Source: SAR324 cluster bacterium (GTDB lineage: Bacteria > SAR324 > JACQKK01). From it: a DNA stretch of 38,455 nt. The stretch covers positions 1 through 38,455 of the forward strand of contig JACZRV010000024.1 in assembly GCA_022574555.1 (NCBI GenBank). The letters are read 5' to 3'. Every line of letters begins with the position of its first letter. The first letter of the stretch is position 1. This document shows positions 8,135 to 17,921 of this stretch, in pieces. A program made the position numbers and the translations under genes. The notes beneath the pieces were generated by a model, which was not told the DNA's origin, made no database searches, and worked only from the letters and a program-made list of their open reading frames with translations.

Positions 8135-8995
8135 CTACCGCCGTCCGACGATGGAGAAGGTCTCGCTGGGCATGGCCACCGTGCCGTCGGGCTGGGCAAA
8201 TTCAGCCGCCGCTTCGGTGATGGCGGCCCAGGCCTTGTCCTGCATTTCCGGGGTTTGCTGGGCCAGGAGGGCCTTCACCGGCGCGGCCACATCGCGAATG
8301 AACTCGGTGTAGTCCTGGGCCATGGGCCACTGGAATTCAATGGTCAGGCTTTGGCTGCGCACATCGGAAAAGCCCGCGCGCCGGAAGGTTTCCTTCAGGG
8401 CAGCGATATCGGCCAGGGCGAAGGGACCGGGCGTGCCGGGCGGCGGGGTGGGCACCTCGATCATCTTCCCGATGACAGCCATCGGCATAGACAGGGCCGG
8501 CATTTTGGACGCCTCGGAGAGCACGGCCGCCGCGAACAGACTGCCAGGCCGCAGCAGCCGCCGGATGCCGCCCAGCGCCTGCTCCAGATTGGGCAGGAAC
8601 ATCAGGCCCCAGCGGCAGAGGATGGCATCGAAGGAGCTCTCGGTAAAATCCAGCGCCTCGGCATCCATCTCCCGGAAATCCAGGTTGTCGAGATGGGCCT
8701 CCGCCCCGCGCTCAGCGGCGAGGGCCAGCATTTGCGGCGCCGAATCCGTGGCCGTCACGCGGCCCTGGGTCCCCACCCGCCTTGCCGCGGTGAGGGCCGG
8801 CTCGCCGATGCCGGTAGCGATATCGAGAACCTGGTGGCCAGGTTGGACGCCGGCCAGGTCCACCAGATGGTCGCTGATGTGTTGCCCCCCCGATTCGAAC
8901 GTGCGCCACCATTTGCGCCAGCCCGCCGCGACGGAATCCCACTGCTGCCGTCCACGTTCCTTGTATTGCTGGGGATCGAATGGCTGATCGGTCAT
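8135..8995 (-). CDS. Class I SAM-dependent methyltransferase
   Basis: This 286-residue Rossmann-fold methyltransferase is of the UbiE/Methyltransf_11 type. Motif I is VLDIATGIGEPAL at about 56-68. The acidic residue that binds the SAM ribose is in TATDSAPQML, and the post-motif LRPGSLFAAAVL is seen. A TTG two codons upstream extends the frame, but the ATG at 8993-8995 with an AGG about eight bases before it is the better start. The substrate is unknown. It follows the thiolase gene on the same strand, separated by 236 bases that contain palindromic sequence. Confidence 0.88.
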   Translation of the reverse strand: MTDQPFDPQQYKERGRQQWDSVAAGWRKWWRTFESGGQHISDHLVDLAGVQPGHQVLDIATGIGEPALTAARRVGTQGRVTATDSAPQMLALAAERGAEAHLDNLDFREMDAEALDFTESSFDAILCRWGLMFLPNLEQALGGIRRLLRPGSLFAAAVLSEASKMPALSMPMAVIGKMIEVPTPPPGTPGPFALADIAALKETFRRAGFSDVRSQSLTIEFQWPMAQDYTEFIRDVAAPVKALLAQQTPEMQDKAWAAITEAAAEFAQPDGTVAMPSETFSIVGRR

Positions 8996-9067
8996 AGGCA
9001 ACCTATCGGAAAAGTTTTGGGGGTTCGGTTTACTATTTTAATGGTTCCGCCGATGAACACTGCAGGC

Positions 9068-9152
9068 CAATAATCACAACAGTACAAGTGCGCATCGGGA
9101 CCAGGAATCTCGTGGGCGGTGCGGGTCACGACACGAGCGCCTGTGATTATTG
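9068..9152. repeat. Spaced 11-bp inverted repeat
   Basis: CAATAATCACA at 9068-9078 is matched by its reverse complement TGTGATTATTG at 9142-9152, with 63 bases between. It sits next to the 28-bp palindrome at 9176-9203, so this intergenic stretch is unusually rich in dyad symmetry. It could be the remnant of a small non-autonomous element. There is no coding sequence inside. Confidence 0.6.
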
Positions 9153-9175
9153 CAAGCTCAGCTAATTGCAGGCGC

Positions 9176-9203
9176 GTAGGGACACGGCATGCCGTGTCCC
9201 TAC
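9176..9203. repeat. 28-bp perfect palindrome (REP-like)
   Basis: The left arm GTAGGGACACGGCA (9176-9189) is followed directly by its exact reverse complement to 9203, with no loop. Palindromes of this GTAGGG(A/G)CACGGCATGCC type are, to my knowledge, dispersed in many copies in several bacterial phyla. It lies 28 bases past the thiolase stop and may form a cruciform or a transcript-end hairpin. It has no T-tract. Confidence 0.9.
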
Positions 9204-9231
9204 ACCCCGGAGATCGGCCGGTGACGGACGC

Positions 9232-10464
<1,233 letters not shown>

Positions 10465-10830
10465 GTCCGGCTCCTGTTTGGTTTGGTGATTGATGGTTGC
10501 CCGCCGCTGCGGTCATATTGCTGGATTGGCCTCGGCCCTGCGGGACAACTGCATTGTTCTACGGTTCCACGTTTTGCGGCGGAACTCAAAAAATTTTTTA
10601 TCTGTTCCCTCGGATTGGTGAATATCTGTTAATTTATTGATTTTATATGGGTTTCCTCACTCCCCTGCCCCATCTCCATTTCATGGCGAGGGGGAGCTTT
10701 ACCGACGCATTTCCCTTCTCCACAACGTGGGGAGGGGAGCACCGTGAGTCGTCGTAGCGGTGCCGCAGGGCGGGGTGGGGAGCGCTTTATCGGCGCCCGA
10801 TCCTCTTTTGTCCTCGCGTCGGAGAATGCC
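10465..10830. other. Gene-free stretch upstream of the thiolase
   Basis: No credible gene is seen in these 366 bases. Positions 10575-10650 are AT-rich (an A6T6 stretch near 10590 and ATTTATTGATTTTATATGG) and probably hold the thiolase promoter on the minus strand, though no hexamer pair stands out. Positions 10655-10780 are built of short CTCCCC/GGGGAG blocks that can pair with each other (for example CTCCCCTGCCCC and CGTGGGGAGGGGAG). This is the kind of dispersed intergenic hairpin repeat common in proteobacteria. It sits just past the 3' end of the downstream isomerase gene. Confidence 0.5.
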
Positions 10831-11430
10831 TCACCCTTGCTCAAGGCGCCATGCGAGCAATTCGAGCCGGTCCTGCCCCCAGAACAGCTCGCCGTTGTAG
10901 ACATAGGTCGGCGCGCCGAACACCTGTTGACCGATGGCGTCCCGGGAATTGGCGTCGCGCTGGGCATCCACCCCCGATTCCTGTGATGCATCGACCCAGT
11001 CATCGTCGCCACCGGCTTCCTTCACAATAGCGCGGATCGTGGCCATATCGGCCACGTTACGATCCTCGGCCCATACCGCCCGCAGGTAGCGGAAAATCAG
11101 ATCGGACGGATCGGCGCCGGCTTTCATCGCCACCAGCACGACACACGTGGCCGGCAGGTCATCCACCGGAAAGTATTTGGGCTCGGGATTGAGGGGGATG
11201 CCCAGAAAGTCCCGCCAGCGTTGGAGTTCGGTCAGCCGGTACGCCTGCCGCTGGGGCGCCCTCTGCTTCACGGGCAAACCGCCGGATACCGAAAAGACTT
11301 TCATAATGTCGGCGGGTTTGTAATTCACCGTGAGGGAATGCTTCTTGGCCAACGCGACGAATCGCTGATGGCCCAGGTAGGTGTACGGCGAAACGATGGA
11401 GAGATAATAATCGATGGTCTTGGTGGTCAT
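10831..11430 (-). CDS. DsbA-family / 2-hydroxychromene-2-carboxylate isomerase-like protein
   Basis: This 199-residue protein belongs to the GST-kappa/HCCA-isomerase branch of the DsbA thioredoxin-fold superfamily. The N-terminal strand runs into SIVSPYTYLG, where Ser14 replaces the CxxC active site of true DsbA. The cis-proline region is FGAPTYVYNGELFWGQDRL. In the family these enzymes isomerise naphthalene-degradation intermediates with glutathione, but many members have no known substrate. GGGAG precedes the ATG at five-base spacing. No aromatic-degradation genes flank it, so a catabolic role is not supported by context. Confidence 0.88.
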   Translation of the reverse strand: MTTKTIDYYLSIVSPYTYLGHQRFVALAKKHSLTVNYKPADIMKVFSVSGGLPVKQRAPQRQAYRLTELQRWRDFLGIPLNPEPKYFPVDDLPATCVVLVAMKAGADPSDLIFRYLRAVWAEDRNVADMATIRAIVKEAGGDDDWVDASQESGVDAQRDANSRDAIGQQVFGAPTYVYNGELFWGQDRLELLAWRLEQG

Positions 11431-11567
11431 TGGAACTCCCGCACTTCAGATATAGCGAAGGTAATGGAATCAATCCCCGTCTCCCCAGAGCGTTAACGTT
11501 CCATACCGCACCGAGACCGTGGTGGCAAAGTCGTGAAGCTTGCCCTGTCCTAATGGCTCGGTCCTAA

Positions 11568-12503
11568 TCACTCCGTCGAAATCGCGCTGTCCTGGTCACT
11601 CGTTCCGTGGCCGAACCCGCGAGGGGGCAACCAATCGGTGTAGATGCCCTTCACGCCGAGTTTGCGCAACGCCCGCACCGTCTGCCCGCTGTTGATGGTG
11701 TGGGCGTAGACGAATATGCCGAGTTCGTGCAGGCGGCCGGCCAAATCGCTTTCCAGAGCGGTCTTGCGGGGCATGGTCACCGCGAAAGGGCGCACCCGGC
11801 CGGCAAAGGCGAGGATCTCCGCATCGGTCGCCTCCAGGCGGTACAACGTGAGGATAACGCGTGGGAATCCCAGTGCCGTGACCGGGCCGAATTCGCCGAA
11901 GCGGTAAATCTGGGGGATCATCCGCTCCGCAAGCGCCGGATAGCGCAGGCGGATGCGCGCCAGGGCGCGCAAATTGTCTTCCTTGACATCGGTGATGACC
12001 AGCGCGTCGGGTCTTTGCTCGATCCACGCGGCGAGCCGCTCCAGTGAAAGGGGGGTGAAGCCCCGCGCCGCTCCTTTGGCGAAGTATTCCTCCCGCGATG
12101 GGCGGGGGCGGCTCCCGGTCAGACTCGCCAGCACCCGCTTGGCCCAAGTGGGCCGGTAGCGGCCGTAGAGTGCGCGGAAGGTGCGTCCCCAATCGTGCAC
12201 GAAGACCAGCCGGTCATCGCTGCTCCAGTGGATATCCAGCTCGAAGGCGCGAAATCCCTTGGCATAATTCGCCTCCAGCGCCTCCAGACTGTTCCAATAC
12301 GTGCGGCCGTCCAGACCGCCCCCCGCATGGGCCACCCTCTCCGGAGGCGGCGAACCCGGATCTCCCGGCCGCTCCGCCGCAAGCGGACCGGCGAAGAGAA
12401 CCGCAAGGGTCAACAGAAACCCCGTGATGAGAGCGATCTGGGGCGCAACACTCCCTTCGGGATTGCAAAAGCAGGAGGCTGCTCCCTTCCTGATGAGTTC
12501 CAT
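11568..12503 (-). CDS. Glycerophosphodiester phosphodiesterase family protein
   Basis: GDPD enzymes hydrolyse glycerophosphodiesters to glycerol-3-phosphate and an alcohol. The 311-residue protein has a hydrophobic segment at about 20-43, suggesting export or anchoring. A TIM-barrel follows, with His59 (AHAGGG), Asn71-Ser (YWNSLEALE), the metal ligands Glu88 and Asp90 (FELDIHW) and the second catalytic His103 (FVHDWG). These match the GDPD core, though the usual HRG is HAG here. KGIYTDWLP near the end is the conserved last strand. It lies 19 bases after the YchF-like gene and is probably cotranscribed with it. Confidence 0.88.
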   Translation of the reverse strand: MELIRKGAASCFCNPEGSVAPQIALITGFLLTLAVLFAGPLAAERPGDPGSPPPERVAHAGGGLDGRTYWNSLEALEANYAKGFRAFELDIHWSSDDRLVFVHDWGRTFRALYGRYRPTWAKRVLASLTGSRPRPSREEYFAKGAARGFTPLSLERLAAWIEQRPDALVITDVKEDNLRALARIRLRYPALAERMIPQIYRFGEFGPVTALGFPRVILTLYRLEATDAEILAFAGRVRPFAVTMPRKTALESDLAGRLHELGIFVYAHTINSGQTVRALRKLGVKGIYTDWLPPRGFGHGTSDQDSAISTE

Positions 12504-12522
12504 GGTGCCTGCGATTCATATC

Positions 12523-13575
12523 CTAAACATTGAACCGGAAGAGGATCACGTCTCCCTCGCGCACTAGATACTCCTTGCCTTCGAGGCGCAACAGCCCCTG
12601 GTCCCGCGCTTGTTTGTATCCGCCGGCGGCCATCAACTCCGGGTAGGCGATCACCTCGGCGCGGATGAATCCGCGCTCGATGTCCGAGTGTATCTTCCCC
12701 GCCGCCTTGGCCGCCGTGGTGCCCTGCCTGATGGGCCACGCCCGGGATTCCGGATCCCCGGTGGTAAGAAAGGTGATCAGTTCCAACAGCTCATAGGACT
12801 TGCGGATGAACCGGTCGCGCACCAATGATTCGACCCCCAGCTCCTGGAGAAACTCCGCCTGATCCTCCGCAGGCAGCTCGGCGATATCCATCTCGATCTT
12901 CGCGCTGATTCCCATCAACACCGCTCCCTCCGCAGCAGCGTGGTCCTGCAGCGCCTGAGGGATACCTTGCGCAACGGCGTCCTCCTCCTGGTTGAGCAGG
13001 TAGAGGAAGGGTTTGCTGGAAAGCAGCGCGAAACCCGAAAGTTGGGTGCGCTCCTCGGGCGTGAATGGCATCCCGAGAAGGGATTGTCCCGATTCCAACC
13101 GCTCGATGCAGCGTTCGATCAGCGCCTTTTCCTTTTCCCTGCCGCTCTCCTTCCGCATTCGGGAGCGCCGGTTATCCAGGGGCATCAGGTCGCTGAGGAT
13201 CAGCTCCTCGCGATAGCCCGCCATCTCGCGCGCGGCATCGGTTGATTCGGGCAACATGGGGTTGGCGAAGTCGCGCAGCACAAGCACCAGCGCGTCGCAC
13301 TCCACCATGGCCTGGATCGTTTGGGGATTCAGCAACCCTTTTGACTGCACGCCACCGGCGCGGCCGGCCACGTCGACGAAGACCACCTCGGCATAGGTCT
13401 TTTTTTTAGCCTGGCTCAGCTCGGCGAGGCGCTCTACACGCTCGTCGGGCACCTTGATGACGCCCAGGTGATCCCTGGTTTTGCCTCCTAAACCTGTCTC
13501 GGCGCGCAATCCGCTGAGGGCGTTGAAGATGGTGGTTTTTCCCGAGCCGGGATATCCGACGATGCCAATTTTCAT
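12523..13575 (-). CDS. Divergent YchF-like P-loop NTPase (DUF933 C-terminal domain)
   Basis: The 350-residue protein has the full YchF/OLA1 layout. It begins with a P-loop (GYPGSGKTT at 7-15), followed by the [16 protein letters not shown] strand and a G3-like VDVAGRAGG. The helical insertion is [14 protein letters not shown] onward, the altered nucleotide-specificity loop is LLNQEED, and the TGS-like end is [20 protein letters not shown] through [10 protein letters not shown]. YchF proteins prefer ATP and bind ribosomes. The P-loop differs from canonical GLPNVGKST and identity looks low over the G domain, so this is probably a paralogue and not the main YchF of the cell. It starts at 13575 and diverges from the cyclophilin-like gene. 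Confidence 0.88.
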   Translation of the reverse strand: MKIGIVGYPGSGKTTIFNALSGLRAETGLGGKTRDHLGVIKVPDERVERLAELSQAKKKTYAEVVFVDVAGRAGGVQSKGLLNPQTIQAMVECDALVLVLRDFANPMLPESTDAAREMAGYREELILSDLMPLDNRRSRMRKESGREKEKALIERCIERLESGQSLLGMPFTPEERTQLSGFALLSSKPFLYLLNQEEDAVAQGIPQALQDHAAAEGAVLMGISAKIEMDIAELPAEDQAEFLQELGVESLVRDRFIRKSYELLELITFLTTGDPESRAWPIRQGTTAAKAAGKIHSDIERGFIRAEVIAYPELMAAGGYKQARDQGLLRLEGKEYLVREGDVILFRFNV

Positions 13576-13759
13576 ACTTGGTTTTCCGTTGTGTGCACCG
13601 CCGCTACGGAGCGGGCGATGTCATGGTTGCGCTTGCTTTTATGGGCTGGAGTGTTTATCCGGTATGCAAATTCTCAACGGCACTGTTGCCCGCGGCCGAA
13701 CGAATAAACTGCCCCGGGGGCCGGCCGTGCCCCACCCGCCATCCCACGCAGGATTTCCC

Positions 13760-14131
13760 ATGAGAAAGCTGAAGATGACCATCGGTCCGGTGGAACTGGA
13801 AGCCGAACTGCTGAACACACCCACGGCGGACGCGATCTTCGACGCCCTGCCATTCGATTCCAGCGCCAATACCTGGGGTGAAGAGGTCTATTTTTCCACA
13901 CCTGTCGCGGTGAGTGAAGAGCCGGAGGCCCGCACCGTGATGGAGCCGGGCGAACTCGCCTATTGGCCACCGGGCAACGCCATCGCCATCGGCTACGGTC
14001 GCACGCCTGCCTCCAAGGGCGACGAGATCCGCCTGGCATCCCCGTGCAACGTCTGGGGCCGCGCCCTGGGCGACGTCAAACGACTCGAGTCGGTCAGCCC
14101 CGGGGCAAACATCAAGGTCGAGCGGAGCTGA
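13760..14131 (+). CDS. Cyclophilin-like fold protein (TM1367/DUF369 type)
   Basis: The frame is open further upstream, but homology starts at [17 protein letters not shown]. The ATG at 13760 has AGGA upstream, giving 123 residues. The pattern [26 protein letters not shown], with [20 protein letters not shown] later, is that of small cyclophilin-like beta-barrels. These lack proven prolyl isomerase activity and have no assigned function. It is followed after 97 bases by a methyltransferase gene on the same strand. Confidence 0.85.
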   Translation: MRKLKMTIGPVELEAELLNTPTADAIFDALPFDSSANTWGEEVYFSTPVAVSEEPEARTVMEPGELAYWPPGNAIAIGYGRTPASKGDEIRLASPCNVWGRALGDVKRLESVSPGANIKVERS

Positions 14132-14168
14132 ATCCCCGACCATTTCGGCAAGAACCGTGGCGAGAACA

Positions 14169-14216
14169 GCCCCGAGAACAACCCCGATAACCGCCCCGAT
14201 AACCGCCACAGAAACC
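14169..14216 (+). repeat. Four degenerate 12-bp tandem repeats
   Basis: Units at 14169-14180, 14181-14192, 14193-14204 and 14205-14216 follow the pattern (G/A)CCCCGATAACC with small changes (GCCCCGAGAACA, ACCCCGATAACC, GCCCCGATAACC, GCCACAGAAACC). The array lies just before the ATG I chose for the next methyltransferase. If translation began at 14157 it would encode a Thr/Pro/Ala-rich leader (TAPRTTPITAPITATET). Its 12-bp period keeps that frame. Confidence 0.75.
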
Positions 14217-14228
14217 TCAACGTCCGCC

Positions 14229-15086
14229 ATGAGCCGTCTCGCAGAGCTGGAGCGCCATCTGGAACACACCATTCCCCCGGAGGGCGGGCCAGACAGCCAG
14301 GCGCTCTTTCGGCGCATGACCGAACGCGCCTTATCTCTGCTCGCCGTTGGCGGAAACGGCCGCGTGCTCGATCTGGCCTGCGGTATGGGGCAGGACACCC
14401 TCGCGTTGGTCAGGCAGCGCACCCCGCGCAGGCCAGCGGCCGGGGCCGAATCGATTTCCCAACCCGTTTCGGCGCTCACCGTAGGGCTGGAACCCAGCGA
14501 GCGGATGATTCGCTGGGGGCAGAATCAGGGCCGCCGCGAGCTGGGGGACGGCTTCGCGCAAACCGCCCCGCCGCCGCGCGTGGCCTGGGTGCGGGGATTC
14601 GGGGAGGAACTCCCCTTTCGCGGCGAATGTTTCGAGGCGGTACTCTGCAAGGGGGCCATCGATCACTTTGCCTCGCCGCGGGCGACCCTGGCGGAAATGA
14701 CCCGGTTGCTGCGGCCGGGCGGCCGGGCCGTGTTGGCCATCGCCAACTATGATTCCCTTTCCTGCCGCCTGGGGCGGATGCTGGACCGGTGGCGCGGCTG
14801 GCGCCGTCCGGGGTACAACCCCGCACCCTTTCCCTATTACGAACCGCCACCGGACCATCTGACCCGATTCGGATATGGGGATATTTTACGGCTGCCGCGG
14901 CCAAACCTGCGTGCAACGCGCGTGGAAGGAATTTCCCTGCTGTGGGGCTTTCCCCCCTGGGGCGCTTTCCTGGCATGCCTGCCCCGTACGTTGCAACGAG
15001 TTGCCCTCGCCGTCGCGTTCGCCGCCGGCCGCATGATCCCGGCTTGGGCCGACGTCATCATCGTGCAAGCGGTGAAAGACGGGTAA
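14229..15086 (+). CDS. Class I SAM-dependent methyltransferase
   Basis: A 285-residue Methyltransf_11-type protein. Motif I is VLDLACGMGQDTL at 46-58 and the later motifs are VLCKGAIDHF and LLRPGGRAVLAIANYDSL. A basic insertion follows (RLGRMLDRWRGWRRPGYN). The frame extends to an ATG at 14157, but that leader is a tandem repeat, so I start at MSRLAELERH. The substrate cannot be inferred. The C-terminal part is hydrophobic (PRTLQRVALAVAFAAG) and could touch the membrane. Confidence 0.85.
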   Translation: MSRLAELERHLEHTIPPEGGPDSQALFRRMTERALSLLAVGGNGRVLDLACGMGQDTLALVRQRTPRRPAAGAESISQPVSALTVGLEPSERMIRWGQNQGRRELGDGFAQTAPPPRVAWVRGFGEELPFRGECFEAVLCKGAIDHFASPRATLAEMTRLLRPGGRAVLAIANYDSLSCRLGRMLDRWRGWRRPGYNPAPFPYYEPPPDHLTRFGYGDILRLPRPNLRATRVEGISLLWGFPPWGAFLACLPRTLQRVALAVAFAAGRMIPAWADVIIVQAVKDG

Positions 15087-15195
15087 CCGCACCACGGTAT
15101 GCACCGCACACGTACCCCCGGTAGATCAACTTTCGTAAACGGGCAAGAAAGATTTTCGCCCCGGCCCAATCGAACGTATCGCGCGCTCCCGAGAA

Positions 15196-15221
15196 TTCGC
15201 TAAAGCATTTCGCTAAAGCAC
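15196..15221. repeat. 13-bp tandem duplication
   Basis: TTCGCTAAAGCAT at 15196-15208 is followed by TTCGCTAAAGCAC at 15209-15221. It lies between the convergent methyltransferase and ydcF genes. No clear transcription terminator is visible in this 148-base gap. Confidence 0.8.
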
Positions 15222-15234
15222 ATGAACGCGCGGC

Positions 15235-15996
15235 TTAGATGCCCCAGCGGAGACGGTAATAGGCCAGTCCGGCGTACTCGTGAAGCGCGGCGGCTGCGGC
15301 GGCAAGTGATGCCGCCCTGGGAAGCAGCGCCTCCCATCCGTACGGGGGGTTCACGGCACGGTAGTCGGTGGGGACGGGTACCGGCACGATCCCGAAATGG
15401 TTGAAAACGCGCACCGTTCGAGGCAGGTGCAAGGCGGAGGTGACGACGCAGAGGGAGTTCCAGCCTCGCCGTCGTGCGGTCGCGCTCGTCTGTTCCCCAT
15501 TGCCGTAGGTGTCCCTGCTCTCCGTCTCCAGAATCAGATCGGCCTCCGGCACACCGAGGGTTCGCAACAGGCCGGCCATCTCGCGGGCTCCGGTGGCGCC
15601 ATCGGGCCAGACCTGCCCCCCCGACACAACGATTGGTCTGGCGCGCTCCTGCCACAGCCTAAAGGCGGCCAGGGTGCGCTGGACGGAGGCCCGGGTGAGC
15701 TGGTAATCAGAGCTCCCACCTGTCCGGCCGGAAGTCCCGCCACCCATTACGGCGACGGCTTCACATCTCGTTGCCGAATCTCCGGGATAGGAAAAGGCAT
15801 CCTCCAGCGGGCTCAGCAGCGCATCGGCGACGGGCTGCAGGGCCAAGAGATATAGCAAGGCAGCGAGCGCGGCCAGGGCCATCGCACCGGATTTTTCGCC
15901 GCTCCGCCAGACGGCCCACGCGGCCGCGAGCGCCGACACGACCAACACTCCAGGCGGCAGGAGGAGCGCCCCCCCGATTTTGCCGATCCAGAACAA
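15235..15996 (-). CDS. YdcF/ElyC family protein (DUF218)
   Basis: This 253-residue protein has one or two N-terminal membrane segments (about 4-27 and 37-57), followed by a DUF218 domain. Conserved elements are AVMGGG, VVSGGQVWPDG, ETESRDTYGN and VVTSALHLPRTVRVF with VPVPTDYRA. ElyC and SanA relatives act in envelope integrity and peptidoglycan or undecaprenyl-phosphate metabolism, but the biochemical reaction is not settled. The start is a TTG preceded by TGAGGG at six bases. That ribosome-binding site overlaps the stop of the RDD gene, which supports both the start and an operon. Confidence 0.87.
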   Translation of the reverse strand: MFWIGKIGGALLLPPGVLVVSALAAAWAVWRSGEKSGAMALAALAALLYLLALQPVADALLSPLEDAFSYPGDSATRCEAVAVMGGGTSGRTGGSSDYQLTRASVQRTLAAFRLWQERARPIVVSGGQVWPDGATGAREMAGLLRTLGVPEADLILETESRDTYGNGEQTSATARRRGWNSLCVVTSALHLPRTVRVFNHFGIVPVPVPTDYRAVNPPYGWEALLPRAASLAAAAAALHEYAGLAYYRLRWGI

Positions 15997-16005
15997 GGGA
16001 AGCCC

Positions 16006-16854
16006 TCAATCCCGCGCCGGGGGCGGTGGGGCATCCTCCACTTCCAGCTGCGGCGACCCGCCTGCACCCGGCTCACCGGACAGCAAAGTGAACGATTCCA
16101 GCACCCATTGCATGCGGTTGGGGTCGAGCACCAATTCAATGAGTCCGGTTCGCACGCCGGCGGAACCCTTTACCTTGAACTCGACCGAAGCGTTGCCACC
16201 CTGCGGGGGCGGGTGCAAATTGAACAACGTGGATTCTTCGATGGCGTAATCCGCCCCTACCTGCGCCGGCAGATCAGGATGGGTTAGGATCACGCGCAGC
16301 GCGTGCTGATAAGCGGCGGTGCGGCGCATGTTCCACGGACCGACCAATATGGCGATCACGAGCACAGCGAGCACGAGGCTGGATAGACCCAACAACCGGC
16401 GTGGCAGCGGCGCGACTCGATCGGGGACGATGACCACGGTGCCGCTCCAGCGGTCCCCCAATCGCCTGCATTGAGGATCGGCGAATACCAGGTATCCCTC
16501 TACAGGCAGAAGCACCAATGCCAGGTTGCGCGTGATCGATTGTATCAGGGTAGCCCCCGATTCCGGGTGCGAGACGCGGCGCACCGCGATCCCCGCCACC
16601 CATTTGCCAAGACTGCGGCCACCCAGGCCATCCTTGATCAGAAACAAGGTTATCAGTCCGCCGGCCCAGTAGACGTATCCCGTCGACGTGCTGGCCGAGA
16701 CAGCCCGCAAATCCCAATGCTCGCCCAAAGTCAATTGGTCGCCCAGGTTTAGCGCCGTCACGATAAAAAAATAGTCCAGCAGCAGCGCGAATAAGCGGAG
16801 GTGCAGCGGGGCCAGTTTGATCGGCTCCGGGGTGATTGGGGTTTCGGGCGCCAC
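16006..16854 (-). CDS. RDD-family membrane protein with Coa1-like C-terminal domain
   Basis: The first 150 residues form an RDD domain: LHLRLFALLLDYFFIV, then DGLGGRSLGKWVAGIAV, SITRNLALVLLP and the Arg/Asp pattern CRRLGDRWSGTVVIVP. RDD proteins are integral membrane proteins of mostly unknown function, some linked to Na+/H+ exchange. After one more membrane helix (about 178-194) comes an extra-membrane domain of about 85 residues. Its layout resembles Coa1/TIM21-type domains, a cytochrome oxidase assembly fold; this part is an inference. The start is a GTG with no clear ribosome-binding site. It ends nine bases before ydcF. Confidence 0.8.
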   Translation of the reverse strand: MAPETPITPEPIKLAPLHLRLFALLLDYFFIVTALNLGDQLTLGEHWDLRAVSASTSTGYVYWAGGLITLFLIKDGLGGRSLGKWVAGIAVRRVSHPESGATLIQSITRNLALVLLPVEGYLVFADPQCRRLGDRWSGTVVIVPDRVAPLPRRLLGLSSLVLAVLVIAILVGPWNMRRTAAYQHALRVILTHPDLPAQVGADYAIEESTLFNLHPPPQGGNASVEFKVKGSAGVRTGLIELVLDPNRMQWVLESFTLLSGEPGAGGSPQLEVEDAPPPPARD

Positions 16855-16987
16855 GACCGGGTGTTTGCGAGGGATGTGGTGGGCGAACTCACCGCCTATC
16901 AGGCGGTTGAGAACCCATTGGTGTCAATAATCGAAAACCCGCTGGCCGAATGCTTGCGAGACCGGCCACGACGGGAAATGACCGGTT

Positions 16988-17872
16988 TCAATCCAACTCC
17001 CCGGCCTCCCGGAGTTGCTGCAATAGCTGCCGCGTCTGATCGGTCGAATTGACCTCGTCCAGCCGCTTGGCGTGCGTGGCAAGTTCCTGCCATTCGCTGC
17101 GGGCGCAAAGCACCTTGATCACACCGAGGCGGGCGAAGATGTTGTAGGAATCATCTTCCAGGAGTGCGCGAAAGGCCGATTCGGCCTCGTCGTTCCGTCC
17201 CAGCAAGTAGCAGGCAAAAGCATGGCACTCCCGCAAGTCGGGATATCTCTGCCAATCTTTCACATTCTGCAACAGGCTCATCACCTCTTCGCCGTCCGCC
17301 GGCGCTCCGTGATGCAAAAGCGCACGAGACAGATACAGGGTCAAGCTGGCGTCATCCAGCGATGCCTCGGACAATTGGCGCAAAGCGGCCAAACCCTCGT
17401 CGGTGCGGCCATCCTGAATGGCAAGCAAGGCCAGGTTGAGCCGGCTGAGGGTGAAGTCCGGATTCTGACTGATGACTTCGGCATAGTGCCGCCCGGCCTG
17501 ATCCCCTTCCGCCATCAATTCTTCGGTGAATGCCAGGTTATGCCGGATCGGCAGCCAGTCGGGCAGCAATTCCAAAGCCTGCTCGAAATAAAGCTTGGCC
17601 TGCACGATTTCATCCTGATAGAGGGCCAGGCACCCCAGATTATAGAGGATGATGGCCCGGGCGCGTCCCGTGGCCGTGGCCAACTGGGACTGATGGTGCT
17701 CGATCTGCCGCAGAACCGTGGGATTTGTGGATTCCCGCGTGTGAGAATAAAGCACCCGGTTCAGGGCTTCCAAGGGGTTATCATCGGGCAGACGAAATAA
17801 TCGACTCAGCGCTTCCAGGGTGTTGCCGGCGACGATGAGTCGTAATACTCCAGTTATGGCCGATTCGGTCAT
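16988..17872 (-). CDS. TPR-repeat protein
   Basis: A 294-residue protein with no signal peptide. Tetratricopeptide-like helical pairs are visible from about residue 70: IILYNLGCLALYQDEIVQAK, LYFEQALELLPDW, then FTLSRLNLALLAIQDGRTDE and ECHAFACYLLGRNDEAESAF. TPR arrays mediate protein-protein contacts. Nothing shows a specific partner. It lies between the SH3/SmpA-like envelope protein and the RDD protein, all on the minus strand. Confidence 0.85.
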   Translation of the reverse strand: MTESAITGVLRLIVAGNTLEALSRLFRLPDDNPLEALNRVLYSHTRESTNPTVLRQIEHHQSQLATATGRARAIILYNLGCLALYQDEIVQAKLYFEQALELLPDWLPIRHNLAFTEELMAEGDQAGRHYAEVISQNPDFTLSRLNLALLAIQDGRTDEGLAALRQLSEASLDDASLTLYLSRALLHHGAPADGEEVMSLLQNVKDWQRYPDLRECHAFACYLLGRNDEAESAFRALLEDDSYNIFARLGVIKVLCARSEWQELATHAKRLDEVNSTDQTRQLLQQLREAGELD

Positions 17873-17921
17873 GGTCGTGACGATTGCTTGAGATTAGACG
17901 GCTTAGCGATGGCGCGCGCCT

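Noticed and set aside
10629..11012. 127-codon minus-strand frame beside the isomerase gene
   Set aside because: Half overlaps the isomerase gene in another frame and half is hairpin-repeat DNA translated into Pro/Arg/Gly-rich sequence.
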